Positions 15,788 through 23,752 of a stretch of 33,204 nt of DNA are shown here, piece by piece. Each line of letters starts with the position of its first letter. Positions within the stretch are counted from its first letter, which is position 1. The translations under genes and the position numbers were made by a program. The stretch is from Acetobacteraceae bacterium (GTDB lineage: Bacteria > Pseudomonadota > Alphaproteobacteria > Acetobacterales > Acetobacteraceae), in the NCBI GenBank assembly GCA_030037665.1, contig JASHQG010000784.1, positions 1-33,204 on the forward strand. Reading direction: 5' to 3'. Below the pieces are notes generated by a model. That model saw only the letters and a program-made list of their open reading frames with translations. It was not told the origin of the DNA and ran no database searches.

Positions 15788-16894
15788 ATGCTGCTCGGCT
15801 ATTTCGCGATGCCCTCGCATCCGCCGGAGAGAGGCCTGAAAGAAGGCCACGACTGGGACCTGCAGACGCTGCGCTGGCTTGACGAGCTAGGCTACGACGA
15901 AGCCTGGATCGGCGAGCACTACACCGCTCCGTGGGAGCCCCACCCCTCGCCCGATCTCCTGATCGCGCAGGCGCTGCTCCAGACGAAGCGCTTGCGCATC
16001 GGCCCGGGCGGATTCCTGCTGCCGTATCATCACCCCGCCGAACTCGCCGCACGCGTCGCGATGCTCGACCACCTCTCGGAGGGCCGCCTCAACTTCGGCG
16101 TCGCCGCGTCTGGCCTGCCAACCGATTGGGCGATGTTCAACGTCGATGGCAACGCTGGCGTGAACCGCGACATGACGCGTGAATCGCTCGATATGATTCT
16201 GCGCTTGTGGAGCGACGAATCTCCCTTCACCCAGCAGGGCAAATTCTGGACCGTATCGAAGCCCGAACCGATGTTCGGCTTCCTTCACTCCCACATCAAG
16301 CCACTGCAGAAACCGCATCCGCCGATTGGCGTCGCCGGATTCTCGAAGCAGTCGGACACGTTGAAGCTCGCGGGCGAGCGCGGTTTTCTGCCGATGTCGC
16401 TCAATCTCAACCCTGCTTATGTGGCGAGCCACTGGGAAGCGGTGGAAATCGGCGCCGCGCGTGCCGGCCGAACGCCGAAACGCAGCGACTGGCGTCTCGT
16501 GCGCGAGGTGTTTGTCGCCGATACCGATGAGGAAGCATGGAAGCTGTGCGTCGAAGGCATGATGGGCCGGATGATGCGTGAATACTTCCTGCCTCTGCTC
16601 GGGAATTTTGGGTTCCTCGAATTTCTCAAGCATGATCCTGCCGTGGCGGACAGCGACGTGACGCCGGAATACTGCGCGCGGCAAAACTGGCTGGTTGGAT
16701 CGCCGTCGACCGTCGCAGAAAAGTTGGAGCGCATCTACCACGAAGCCGGCGGCTTCGGCGGTCTGCTGGTGTTTGGCTTCGATTACCTGGAGAACCCACA
16801 GGCCTGGTTCCGCTCCCTGAAGTTGTTCAAGGAGGAGGTCGCACCACGCGTCGCGCATCTCTCACCGGACAGCAGAAAGGCTGCGGCGGAGTAG
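15788..16894 (+). CDS. Luciferase-like (LLM class) flavin-dependent monooxygenase
   Basis: The 368-residue TIM-barrel flavoprotein belongs to the bacterial-luciferase superfamily. Diagnostic segments are ELGYDEAWIGEHYTAPWEP, the RLRIGPGGFLLPYHHP strand and LDHLSEGRLNFGVAASGLP. It resembles limonene-monooxygenase-like members that use reduced FMN and O2 to oxidise small hydrophobic molecules; a separate flavin reductase is needed and none is seen here. GCAGGAGGATC gives an excellent ribosome site. The gene starts 103 bp from the divergent acyl-CoA dehydrogenase gene and ends at a strong hairpin. Confidence 0.92.
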   Translation: MLLGYFAMPSHPPERGLKEGHDWDLQTLRWLDELGYDEAWIGEHYTAPWEPHPSPDLLIAQALLQTKRLRIGPGGFLLPYHHPAELAARVAMLDHLSEGRLNFGVAASGLPTDWAMFNVDGNAGVNRDMTRESLDMILRLWSDESPFTQQGKFWTVSKPEPMFGFLHSHIKPLQKPHPPIGVAGFSKQSDTLKLAGERGFLPMSLNLNPAYVASHWEAVEIGAARAGRTPKRSDWRLVREVFVADTDEEAWKLCVEGMMGRMMREYFLPLLGNFGFLEFLKHDPAVADSDVTPEYCARQNWLVGSPSTVAEKLERIYHEAGGFGGLLVFGFDYLENPQAWFRSLKLFKEEVAPRVAHLSPDSRKAAAE

Positions 16895-16902
16895 CACACG
16901 CA

Positions 16903-16931
16903 GCTTCCCTGCCGCATCGCGGCAGGGAAGC
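16903..16931. terminator. Strong hairpin between convergent genes
   Basis: A perfect 13-base stem (16903-16915 with 16919-16931) encloses a three-base loop ATC. It lies eight bases past the luciferase-like gene's stop and nine bases past the convergent VOC gene's stop, as expected of a bidirectional terminator. There is no T-tract on either strand. Confidence 0.7.
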
Positions 16932-16940
16932 CGCAAAATG

Positions 16941-17303
16941 TCAGGCCGTCAGTACCTCCAGCAGGTGGCCGTTCGGATCCTTGAAGTAAAATCCGCGCCC
17001 GCCGTGTCGCTGATTGATTGACATGTCGTCCGACGAGCGCGGCCCGCTGCCGTAGGGGATTGCCGCCTCTTGCACCCGCCGGAAGATCGCGTCGAATTCC
17101 GGCTCGCTCACCTTGAACGCGTAATGATGTGGCTCGAAGCTCGACCACGTGTCGAAATCCAGCACCAGCGTGTCGTTTAGTCGCACGGGCGCGAAGTGCG
17201 ACATTCGACCGCTGTATTCGAGCCCGAAGATGCGGGCGAAGAAGCGCGCAGATGCCTCGTTATCGTGCGCTGGTACGATCGTGTGGTCGAGCAGGATCGC
17301 CAT
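16941..17303 (-). CDS. VOC-superfamily (glyoxalase/bleomycin resistance-type) protein
   Basis: The 120-residue protein has two beta-alpha-beta-beta-beta units. Likely metal ligands of the VOC fold are H7 (LLDHTIV), H59 or H60 (EPHHYAF) and E116 (GHLLEVL), with the typical FYFKDPNGHLLEV ending. VOC proteins include lyases, isomerases and dioxygenases; no specific reaction is assigned. GGGAGG lies just before the ATG. It is divergent from the ArsR regulator gene with 124 bp between the starts, so it may share that regulator's operator region. Confidence 0.88.
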   Translation of the reverse strand: MAILLDHTIVPAHDNEASARFFARIFGLEYSGRMSHFAPVRLNDTLVLDFDTWSSFEPHHYAFKVSEPEFDAIFRRVQEAAIPYGSGPRSSDDMSINQRHGGRGFYFKDPNGHLLEVLTA

Positions 17304-17393
17304 GGCCGCCTCCCTGTCATTGGCACGAGGCTAGCACACTGAGGCCGTTGCGCGCCCGCCCATCAGCTAACGCATCCGTGAATACTTAAGTGA

Positions 17394-17422
17394 TTGCTTT
17401 TCTATCGGAAGCACCATACTAA
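17394..17422 (+). promoter_or_regulatory. Putative promoter of the arsR-type gene, close to a leaderless start
   Basis: TTGCTT (17394-17399) and TACTAA (17417-17422) are separated by 17 bases, and the GTG start is only five bases beyond. Both hexamers match consensus only moderately. The overlapping sequence 17384-17399 contains the palindrome ACTTAAGT and an imperfect AAG-N6-CTT repeat, possible operator half-sites for the repressor itself. Confidence 0.35.
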
Positions 17423-17427
17423 AGCTC

Positions 17428-17775
17428 GTGCTTAACCAACCCGCCCTGCTTGATCAGGCCTTCCAGGCCCTCGCCGACCCAACGCGGCGGGCAATCCTGG
17501 AGCACCTCGCCCGCGGTCCGGCCTCGGTGAGCGACCTCGCACGACCGTTCGAGATGTCGATGCCGGCGGTGATGCAGCACCTCGCGGTGCTCGAAGCCTC
17601 TGGCCTTGTGCGGTCGCAGAAAAGCGGACGCGTGCGCACCTGCCGGATCGACCCGCAGGGGCTGGGCCGGGTCGAAGACTGGATCAACGCCCGCCGCCGG
17701 GAATGGGAGCGACGGCTCGACCGGCTAGGCCAATACCTCGACGAGCTGAACAAGGAAGGAGAACGCAGTGCCTGA
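17428..17775 (+). CDS. ArsR/SmtB-family winged-helix repressor
   Basis: The 115-residue protein has the winged helix of the ArsR family: ALADPTRRAILEHLA (residues 14-28), then a recognition region SMPAVMQHLAVLEASGLV and the wing RSQKSGRVRTCRI. The metal-binding Cys motif of true arsenic sensors (CxC) is absent. It belongs to the type commonly paired with SRPBCC proteins. The GTG start has no nearby ribosome site. The coding end overlaps the SRPBCC gene by eight bases, so the two are translationally coupled and presumably co-regulated by autorepression. Confidence 0.9.
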   Translation: MLNQPALLDQAFQALADPTRRAILEHLARGPASVSDLARPFEMSMPAVMQHLAVLEASGLVRSQKSGRVRTCRIDPQGLGRVEDWINARRREWERRLDRLGQYLDELNKEGERSA

Positions 17776-18736
17776 TACCAACACCGCATCGCCGCTGGTC
17801 ATCTCGCGCCGTTTCGACGCGCCGCGCTCGCTCGTGTACCGGGCATGGACGAGGGCAGAGCACATCAAGCGCTGGTTCAGCCCGGAGACCTTCACGGTTA
17901 CCGACGCCGAGATCGATTCTCGGGTGGGCGGTGTGTTTGCCGTTTGCATGCGCGCGCCAGACGGAAAGACACACTGGTGCCGAGGGAAGTTCACCGAGGT
18001 CACTTCGCCGGATCGGCTGTCATTCTCCACCGATGTGACCGACGGCGACACGCTCATGTTCGTCGCCCACACGACGGTGACATTCGAGGAGGAAGGCGCG
18101 GCCACACGCATGACCGTGCGGCAGCACTACGACCTGCCGAACGATGCATTCCGCTGGGCGGTGCAGGGGGCGCCGGAAGGGTGGCGCACCACGCTGGACA
18201 AGTTCGAGCGGGAAGTCGCGCGGATGCGCGAACGCTCCGCGGTGCATGACAGTTTCACGATCGAGCGGGTGTACGACGCGGCGCCAGCAACGGTGTTCCA
18301 CGCGTTGACCGACCAGGCCGCGAAATCGTGCTGGTTCGCCGGCGGCGGCGACTGGGAGCTGCTGGAGCGCTCGATGGACGTGCGTCCTGGCGGACGCGAA
18401 CGGCTGAAAGGCCGCTGGGGCAATGGCACGGTGACCCTGTTCGATGCCATGTACTTCGATGTGATGCCTGACTCGCGTCTGATCTATGCCTACGACATGT
18501 ACATGAACGAGCGGAAGCTGTCGGTATCGCTGGCGACGATCGAGTTGATGGCCGAGGGGCCGACCAAAACACGGCTCATTGTGACAGAGCAAGGTGTGTT
18601 CCTGGATGGCCATGAGGACGCCGGGGCACGCGAGAAGGGCACCGGATCGCTTCTGGACCGGCTGGGTGCATCGCTGGATGCGTCGCCACGACCGGGATTG
18701 GCCGGTCACCACGCGCCGTTGAACGCCCGGAGGTAA
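17768..18736 (+). CDS. Tandem SRPBCC (AHSA1-like) two-domain protein
   Basis: This 322-residue protein contains two SRPBCC (START-like) domains in series: residues about 8-155 (SRRFDAPRSLVYRAWT start, RWFSPE) and about 160-305 (IERVYDAAPATVFHALTD start, CWFAGG). Each has the usual N-terminal strand, the A-W-T/D helix and the GG-containing turn. The domains bind hydrophobic ligands in a deep cavity, but no enzyme activity is established for most members. AAGGAAGGAG precedes its GTG, which lies inside the end of the ArsR gene. Most partners of ArsR are single-domain, so the fusion is notable. Confidence 0.88.
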   Translation: MPDTNTASPLVISRRFDAPRSLVYRAWTRAEHIKRWFSPETFTVTDAEIDSRVGGVFAVCMRAPDGKTHWCRGKFTEVTSPDRLSFSTDVTDGDTLMFVAHTTVTFEEEGAATRMTVRQHYDLPNDAFRWAVQGAPEGWRTTLDKFEREVARMRERSAVHDSFTIERVYDAAPATVFHALTDQAAKSCWFAGGGDWELLERSMDVRPGGRERLKGRWGNGTVTLFDAMYFDVMPDSRLIYAYDMYMNERKLSVSLATIELMAEGPTKTRLIVTEQGVFLDGHEDAGAREKGTGSLLDRLGASLDASPRPGLAGHHAPLNARR

Positions 18737-18772
18737 CCCGCCGTACTTCGTCATCCGGCGAAAGGGGGAAAC

Positions 18773-18798
18773 CCGAGCGGTTTCGCCGCCGGCTTTTT
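18773..18798 (+). terminator. Rho-independent terminator after the SRPBCC gene
   Basis: CCG-A-GCGG, loop TTTCG, CCGC-CGG form a seven-pair stem with one bulged A, immediately followed by CTTTTT (18793-18798). It lies 37 bases beyond the stop codon at 18736 and is the most canonical terminator in the window. Confidence 0.75.
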
Positions 18799-18978
18799 GG
18801 GAACGCGGATGGCCCTCTCGGGCTTGGTGGAGTTTTCCTGATCTCATGAGCCCGGCTCGACGGATCACCACGTCACGCACGCCCTGCGAGGGAGGATCGG
18901 CCGGGACAGGCGACGTTTGGCGCGCCTCACGCTAATCTTCGTACCATGCGGCATCCCAGCCGCTACGGAGACAGCCGA

Positions 18979-20307
18979 ATGACCGCAAGCCGAGTCCTCC
19001 ACCGCTCAGGCGGCCAGCCTCCCGTCGCGGTCGGCGGTGACGGCATTTACCTCCACCTCGCCGGCGGCACACGGATCATTGACGCCTCAGGTGGCGCAGC
19101 GGTTGCCTGCCTTGGCCACGGCAACCGACGCATCGCTCAGGCAATCGGGGACCAGGCTGCCACCATGGCCTATGCGCACACCGGCACCTTCAGCAGCCAG
19201 CCGGCCGAGGACCTTGCACACATCATCCTCGACGGCGAACCCGGCGGTCTTGCGTACGCGTATTTCTGCTCCTCCGGATCAGAAGGCACCGAAGCGTCGC
19301 TGAAACTGGCGCGGCAGTACTTCGTCGAAATCGGTCAGCCTGAGCGCGTGCATTTCGTTGCCCGCCGGCAGGGCTATCACGGCAACACGCTGGGGGCGCT
19401 TGCCGGCGGCGGCAACATGATGCGGCGCGCAATTTACGAACCCATCCTGTCGCCCGCATTCAGCCTGGTCTCCCCGTGCTTCGCCTATCGCTTCCAGAAC
19501 CAGGATGAAAGCGATGAACAATACGTCGATCGGCTGGCCAACGAACTGGAGGCCGAGTTCCAGCGTCTCGGCCCGGACACCGTCGCGGCGTTCCTGGCCG
19601 AGACTGTAGTCGGCGCAACCACCGGCTGCGTGACCGCCCTGCCCGGCTATTTCCGGCGCGTGCGCGAAATCTGCGACCGACACGGCGCTCTGTTGATCCT
19701 GGACGAAGTGATGTGCGGCATGGGCCGCACCGGCACCATGCACGCCTGGGAGAAGGAGGGGATCGCACCGGATCTGCAGGTTGTGGCGAAGGGGTTGGGG
19801 GGCGGCTATCAGCCGATTGGCGGCGTGCTGATCGGGCGCAAAGTCGTTGAGGCGATCAACGCCGGCTCAGGCGGTTTCGTGCACGGGCACACGTACCAGG
19901 CGCATCCGGTGGCCTGCCAGGCGGCGTTGGAAGTGCAACGCATCATACGGGACGACAACCTGCTGGAGAATGTGCGGGCGATGGGAGAGCGGCTGGAAAC
20001 CGCGCTCGTCGAGCGGTTCGGCAACCACCGACATGTCGGTGACATTCGTGGGCGGGGGTTGTTCTGGGCACTGGAATTCGTCGTCGACCGCGCGACGAAG
20101 CAGGTGTTCGACCCGGCGATGAAGGTGAACGAGCGGGTGAAGCGGGCAGCGCTGGAACGCGGCGTGGCGATCTATCCGATGGGCGGCACGATCGATGGCC
20201 GGCAGGGCGACCATGTGGTGATCGCGCCGCCCTACATCGCAAGGGCCGCGGAGATCGACGCGATCGTCGCGCGAGTCGGCGACGCTGTGGATGCCGCGCT
20301 ATCATAA
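18979..20307 (+). CDS. Class III aminotransferase (PLP-dependent, fold type I)
   Basis: The 442-residue enzyme shows the class III pattern. It has GGAAVACLGHGNRRIAQA near the N-terminus, the phosphate-binding region CSSGSEGTEASLKLARQY, and LLILDEVMCGMGRTG with the PLP-pyridine Asp. The Schiff-base lysine is K271 in VVAKGLGGGYQPIGG. Likely reactions are transfer of an omega- or beta-amino group between an amine/amino acid and an oxo-acid such as pyruvate; the donor is not predictable. The ATG at 18979 is preferred, with ACGGAGAC upstream; an upstream ATG at 18946 lacks a ribosome site. The gene is monocistronic. Confidence 0.93.
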   Translation: MTASRVLHRSGGQPPVAVGGDGIYLHLAGGTRIIDASGGAAVACLGHGNRRIAQAIGDQAATMAYAHTGTFSSQPAEDLAHIILDGEPGGLAYAYFCSSGSEGTEASLKLARQYFVEIGQPERVHFVARRQGYHGNTLGALAGGGNMMRRAIYEPILSPAFSLVSPCFAYRFQNQDESDEQYVDRLANELEAEFQRLGPDTVAAFLAETVVGATTGCVTALPGYFRRVREICDRHGALLILDEVMCGMGRTGTMHAWEKEGIAPDLQVVAKGLGGGYQPIGGVLIGRKVVEAINAGSGGFVHGHTYQAHPVACQAALEVQRIIRDDNLLENVRAMGERLETALVERFGNHRHVGDIRGRGLFWALEFVVDRATKQVFDPAMKVNERVKRAALERGVAIYPMGGTIDGRQGDHVVIAPPYIARAAEIDAIVARVGDAVDAALS

Positions 20308-20373
20308 TATGGCATCCGCGTGCGGCCGGTGAGGTCGCCACGCGGCGGCGGGTGATGGTGGCGCGCGACGAAA

Positions 20374-20411
20374 GGTGAGGGTGACGCGCGCAGAACCGCA
20401 CCACCCTCACC
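20374..20411 (+). terminator. Hairpin after the aminotransferase gene, repeat-like
   Basis: GGTGAGGGTG (20374-20383) and CACCCTCACC (20402-20411) form a perfect ten-base stem with an 18-base loop. It lies 67 bases after the stop. It shares CACCCTCACCC-type blocks with the element at 14651-14701 and may be both terminator and dispersed palindrome. Confidence 0.45.
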
Positions 20412-20499
20412 CGCGGCGCCTTACAAATCGGCCCGTACCGCTCCGCCTGTGAGGTTTAATTCGGCTTGACCCGCGGCTAACATTCGCCACATTCCCCCC

Positions 20500-21456
20500 A
20501 TGCGCAATTTTTCCGACCTGACCGAAAAGGAGGTCCTCGCCCTGGCCATCGCCAACGAGGAAGAGGACAATCGAATCTACACTGACATCGCCGAAGGCCT
20601 GCGCACAGACTATCCCGGCAGCGCCAAGGTCTTTTCCGAGATGGCGGAAGAAGAGAGCGAACACCGCCAGAAACTGCTCGACCTCTACCGGCAGAAGTTC
20701 GGCGAACATATTCCGCTCATCCGCCGCCACGACGTACGCGGCTTCATCTATCACAAGCCGGTCTGGCAGCTCCTGCCGCTGAACCTCGACGAAGTGCGCA
20801 CCCTCGCAGAGAGCATGGAAGTCGAGACCCAGCAGTTCTACCGCCGCGCCGCCGCACGCAGCGAGGACGTTTCCATCCGCAAGCTGCTCGGCGACCTCGC
20901 CGAGGCAGAGGTGGAGCACGAGCACCGCGCGGATCAGTTGCGCGACGAGAACCTGCCGGAGAACGTCCGCCGTGCCGAAGACGTCAAGGCCCGCCGCTCC
21001 TTCGTTCTGCGCTTCATCCAGCCAGGTTTGGCCGGGTTGATGGATGGATCGGTGTCCACACTGGCGCCGGTGTTTGCCGCCGCCCTCGCCACGCAGGACC
21101 CCCGGAAAGCGTTCGTGGTCGGCCTTGCGGCCTCGATCGGCGCCGGCATCTCCATGGGCTTCGCCGAAGCGCTGTCGGATAACGGCAGCCTGACCGGCCG
21201 TGGAGCACCGATTATCCGCGGTGCGATCACTGGCCTGATGACCACCGTCGGCGGCATCGGCCATACCTTGCCATTCCTGATTCCGACGTTCTGGACGGCG
21301 ATGGCGGTTGCAATCGGCGTCGTGGTCGTCGAACTCGGCGTCATCAGCTGGGTGCGGTGGAAATACATGGACACACCGCCAATCCCGGCCACACTGCAGG
21401 TCGCGTTCGGTGGCGCACTGGTGTTTGCCTGCGGGATTCTGATCGGCAGCAGTTGA
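20500..21456 (+). CDS. mbfA: MbfA-type membrane protein: ferritin-like domain fused to VIT1/CCC1 transporter domain
   Basis: This 318-residue inner-membrane protein has an N-terminal ferritin-like (rubrerythrin) domain, residues about 5-150. It carries diiron-ligand candidates E20/E21, E52-x-x-H55, E107/E109 and E137-x-x-H140. A C-terminal VIT1/CCC1-like domain (about 170-318) has roughly five hydrophobic helices. In Bradyrhizobium and Agrobacterium such proteins (MbfA) export iron and protect against iron and peroxide stress; I infer the same here. Unusually the ATG is preceded by CATTCCCCCC with no Shine-Dalgarno sequence. I see no convincing Irr-type (ICE) site in the upstream 100 bp, so its control is unknown. 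Confidence 0.9.
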   Translation: MRNFSDLTEKEVLALAIANEEEDNRIYTDIAEGLRTDYPGSAKVFSEMAEEESEHRQKLLDLYRQKFGEHIPLIRRHDVRGFIYHKPVWQLLPLNLDEVRTLAESMEVETQQFYRRAAARSEDVSIRKLLGDLAEAEVEHEHRADQLRDENLPENVRRAEDVKARRSFVLRFIQPGLAGLMDGSVSTLAPVFAAALATQDPRKAFVVGLAASIGAGISMGFAEALSDNGSLTGRGAPIIRGAITGLMTTVGGIGHTLPFLIPTFWTAMAVAIGVVVVELGVISWVRWKYMDTPPIPATLQVAFGGALVFACGILIGSS

Positions 21457-21479
21457 TCCCTGTTTCAGTGCGAATTGAC

Positions 21480-21503
21480 CGGCCGACGCGCATGGTTCGG
21501 CCG
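21480..21503. terminator. Hairpin between convergent mbfA and nadK
   Basis: CGGCCGA (21480-21486) pairs perfectly with TCGGCCG (21497-21503) around a ten-base loop, 24 bases beyond the mbfA stop and followed by TTCGCC. It could stop mbfA transcription in this 150-bp convergent gap. Confidence 0.4.
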
Positions 21504-21606
21504 TTCGCCGGGATGACGATGCTCGGCACGTTTTCTTGTCAGCCGTGCAGCGACGAAGCAATCCCCCGCTCGGGATGGCGTCGTCGCCGCACTCGTCGCA
21601 ACGACA

Positions 21607-22416
21607 TCAGACGGTGAATTGCTCGGCAACGATCCGCTCGGAGAGTCCCTGACCCGGGTCGAACAATACTGTCACGCTGACCGAGCGGTCTTCGCTGACC
21701 GAGACCGATACGACATCCCGCACTTCGGTGAAGTCTGCCACCGCCGCGGTTGGGCGCTTGTCCGACTCCAACACGTCGAAAAGAACTTTCGCCGTGCTGG
21801 CGAGCAGCGCACCGCGCCAGCGGCGCGGACGGAACGCAGAGATTGGTGTCAGCGGTAGCAGATTTGCCGACAGGGGTACAATCGGGCCATGCGCAGACAA
21901 ATTATAGGCCGTGGAACCGGCGGGCGTGGAAATCAGCACCCCGTCGCAGGTGAGTTCTGCCAGCCGCACGCGCCCGTCAATGGTGATGCGGATCTTCGCG
22001 CTTTGGCGCAACTGCCGAAGCAGACTCACTTCGTTGAACGCCAACGCCTCTTCCTTATGACCATCGCGCGTTGTGGCGAGCATGCGCAAAGGATGCAGCT
22101 CCGCCGCCTGTGCGGACGACAGGCGGGCGGGCAGGTCGTCCTCGCTGAATGTGTTCATCAGGAAACCGACCGAGCCGCAGTTCATCCCATAGACGGGAAT
22201 GCCGCGGTCGAGCACCCGGTGGATCGTTTCCAACATCGAGCCGTCGCCGCCGAGCGCCACCACCACCGACGCCTTGTCGAACGCACAGTCGCCGTAGCGC
22301 GTAACCAGGCGGTCGCGCGCATCGATTGCCAGCGGCGTCGCCGCGGCGGAGAAGTTGATGCGCCCAGGCTGGTAAGCGTCGGCCGGGCGCACCGGCTTTC
22401 GCGGCTGATCGTTCAC
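21607..22416 (-). CDS. nadK: NAD kinase
   Basis: NadK phosphorylates NAD+ at the 2'-hydroxyl of the adenosine ribose to make NADP+, using ATP or polyphosphate. The 269-residue length is usual. The diagnostic GGDG motif (residues 56-59, [17 protein letters not shown]), the NE motif in AFNEVSLLR and [17 protein letters not shown] are all present. The GTG at 22416 is chosen because its GTGA overlaps the stop of the upstream nitrilase-type gene by four bases, a coupling arrangement; the longer upstream open frame lies within that gene. It ends in a 150-bp convergent gap with mbfA. Confidence 0.96.
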   Translation of the reverse strand: MNDQPRKPVRPADAYQPGRINFSAAATPLAIDARDRLVTRYGDCAFDKASVVVALGGDGSMLETIHRVLDRGIPVYGMNCGSVGFLMNTFSEDDLPARLSSAQAAELHPLRMLATTRDGHKEEALAFNEVSLLRQLRQSAKIRITIDGRVRLAELTCDGVLISTPAGSTAYNLSAHGPIVPLSANLLPLTPISAFRPRRWRGALLASTAKVLFDVLESDKRPTAAVADFTEVRDVVSVSVSEDRSVSVTVLFDPGQGLSERIVAEQFTV

Positions 22417-23249
22417 ACGCGTTTCCGGTGCTCGAGCACCGGCATGTCGCGGCGCACGCGCGCCGTCACCTTGGGATCGATGCGCGCAGTGGCCCAGCCG
22501 GTACCATCCGACACCTTTGCAACCACATGGCCCCACGGATCGACCACCACCGAGTGACCGTAGGTGAAACGCGGCTCCCCCTTCCCTTCCAGATGCTTGC
22601 CCCAGGTCGCCGGTGCGGCGAACCAGCATTGCGTCTCGATTGCGCGGCCGCGGATCAGCGTCTCCCAATGGTCCTTGCCGGTCGCCAATGTGAAGGCGCT
22701 GGGGAGGAAGATCAGGTCGGCGCCCTGCTCGCGCAGTTTCCAGAACAAGTCGGGAAAGCGGATGTCATAGCAGATGGCGCAACCAACCTTGGTGCCGTCA
22801 GCGTCGTAGGTTACGACCTCGTCGCCGGCGCCGTAGGTGTTGCTCTCACGATAGCCTGTGCCGTCGGGAGCAACGATGTCGAAGAGGTGGATCTTACGGT
22901 AGCGTGCGATCTCGGTCCCGTCGGGATTGAATACGACGGTGGTGTTGAACAGTTTTTCCGGGCCTTTTTCGATGATCGAGCCGCCGTGGACGTGGGTCTT
23001 CGTGGCACGCGCGGCCTCGCGCAGAAATTCATACGCGGGACCGCCGGGCTCGTTGGTGCCCTTCGCCGGCAGCAGTTCGGCGTTCGCGTTACGCACGGTT
23101 CGGTCGCCACCGAGGCTGTCCCATACCTCGGGCAGGCCGACGATGTCGGGACGGTCGGCGTCGACCGCCTCCTCGATCAAGCGGCGCGCCTGGGCAATGT
23201 TCTCCGCCTTGTCGGCGCCGGGGTTCATCTGCACGACACTGACGCGCAT
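22413..23249 (-). CDS. Nitrilase-superfamily carbon-nitrogen hydrolase (Nit1/Nit2-type amidase)
   Basis: The 278-residue enzyme has the Glu-Lys-Cys triad: E41 in GLPEVWD, K119 in [10 protein letters not shown] and C160 in [11 protein letters not shown]. The sequence around them resembles Nit2/omega-amidase and deaminated-glutathione amidase, which remove wasteful or toxic side-products of transaminases. The exact amide is inferred. The ATG at 23249 is preceded by CAGGAGC; an ATG 60 bases upstream lacks a ribosome site. It is followed directly by nadK with a four-base overlap, so they form an operon. Confidence 0.92.
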   Translation of the reverse strand: MRVSVVQMNPGADKAENIAQARRLIEEAVDADRPDIVGLPEVWDSLGGDRTVRNANAELLPAKGTNEPGGPAYEFLREAARATKTHVHGGSIIEKGPEKLFNTTVVFNPDGTEIARYRKIHLFDIVAPDGTGYRESNTYGAGDEVVTYDADGTKVGCAICYDIRFPDLFWKLREQGADLIFLPSAFTLATGKDHWETLIRGRAIETQCWFAAPATWGKHLEGKGEPRFTYGHSVVVDPWGHVVAKVSDGTGWATARIDPKVTARVRRDMPVLEHRKRV

Positions 23250-23752
23250 GGGTCCAGGCTCCTGCGTATGGGTTGGCGGCAGCGAAGCGTACCGCGCGGG
23301 AAGAGGCAACCGGATCGGCGATCATGACGGCGGATCTTCGCCGAACTGATCGTGCCACGGCCAGGAGCACACGGCGGACAGCGGCGGCTTGCCGGGCATC
23401 TGGTGCGGCAGGCTGCGGCTTGCCCGTTCATCAGTGCGGCCGAGGTCGCGGCACCAGCGCACCAACGCCCCGAAGCGGTCCACCTGTCGATCCCGAGGTT
23501 CGGGGCGTGTGGCGTTGGCCCAATCGTCGGCTCGTAGGGCACGGGATTGAACTGACACCTGCCCTCCGGCAGAGGCTCAGTCAGTGGAGCGGGCTATTGT
23601 GGTGCCCGGGCCTGCAGCCGTCAGCGGCGCTTTTGCTGCTGTCGCGGTGCCCGACCCGGCCTCCACGCGCAGATCCGCGAGCGCCGCTTGCATGGTTCCG
23701 TTTAGTTTGGAACTTTTGGAATCCACCCAGCCACCTGAACAGGAGAGAACGC
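23250..23752. other. 503-bp region between divergent genes without a confident gene
   Basis: It lies upstream of both the minus-strand nitrilase gene and the plus-strand DsbA-like gene. A 78-codon frame on the minus strand (23322-23558) ends in plausible residues (SWPWHDQFGEDPPS) but has no ribosome site and no recognisable homology, so it is not called. The plus frame extending upstream of the DsbA-like gene is rejected for lack of start signals. No tRNA was found. Confidence 0.4.

Noticed and set aside
20451-20500. Possible Irr/ICE box upstream of mbfA (TTTAATTCGGCTTGA)
   Set aside because: It departs from the palindromic ICE consensus at too many positions to call without a local Irr motif.
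22417-22668. NAD kinase extended upstream to 22668
   Set aside because: The extra 84 residues lie inside the nitrilase gene in another frame and lack NadK sequence; the GTG at 22416 with GTGA overlap is more consistent.
23500-23620. tRNA-like T-arm motif (GGGATTGAACT) on the minus strand
   Set aside because: No acceptor stem, anticodon arm of the right length or 3' CCA-type end could be drawn around it.
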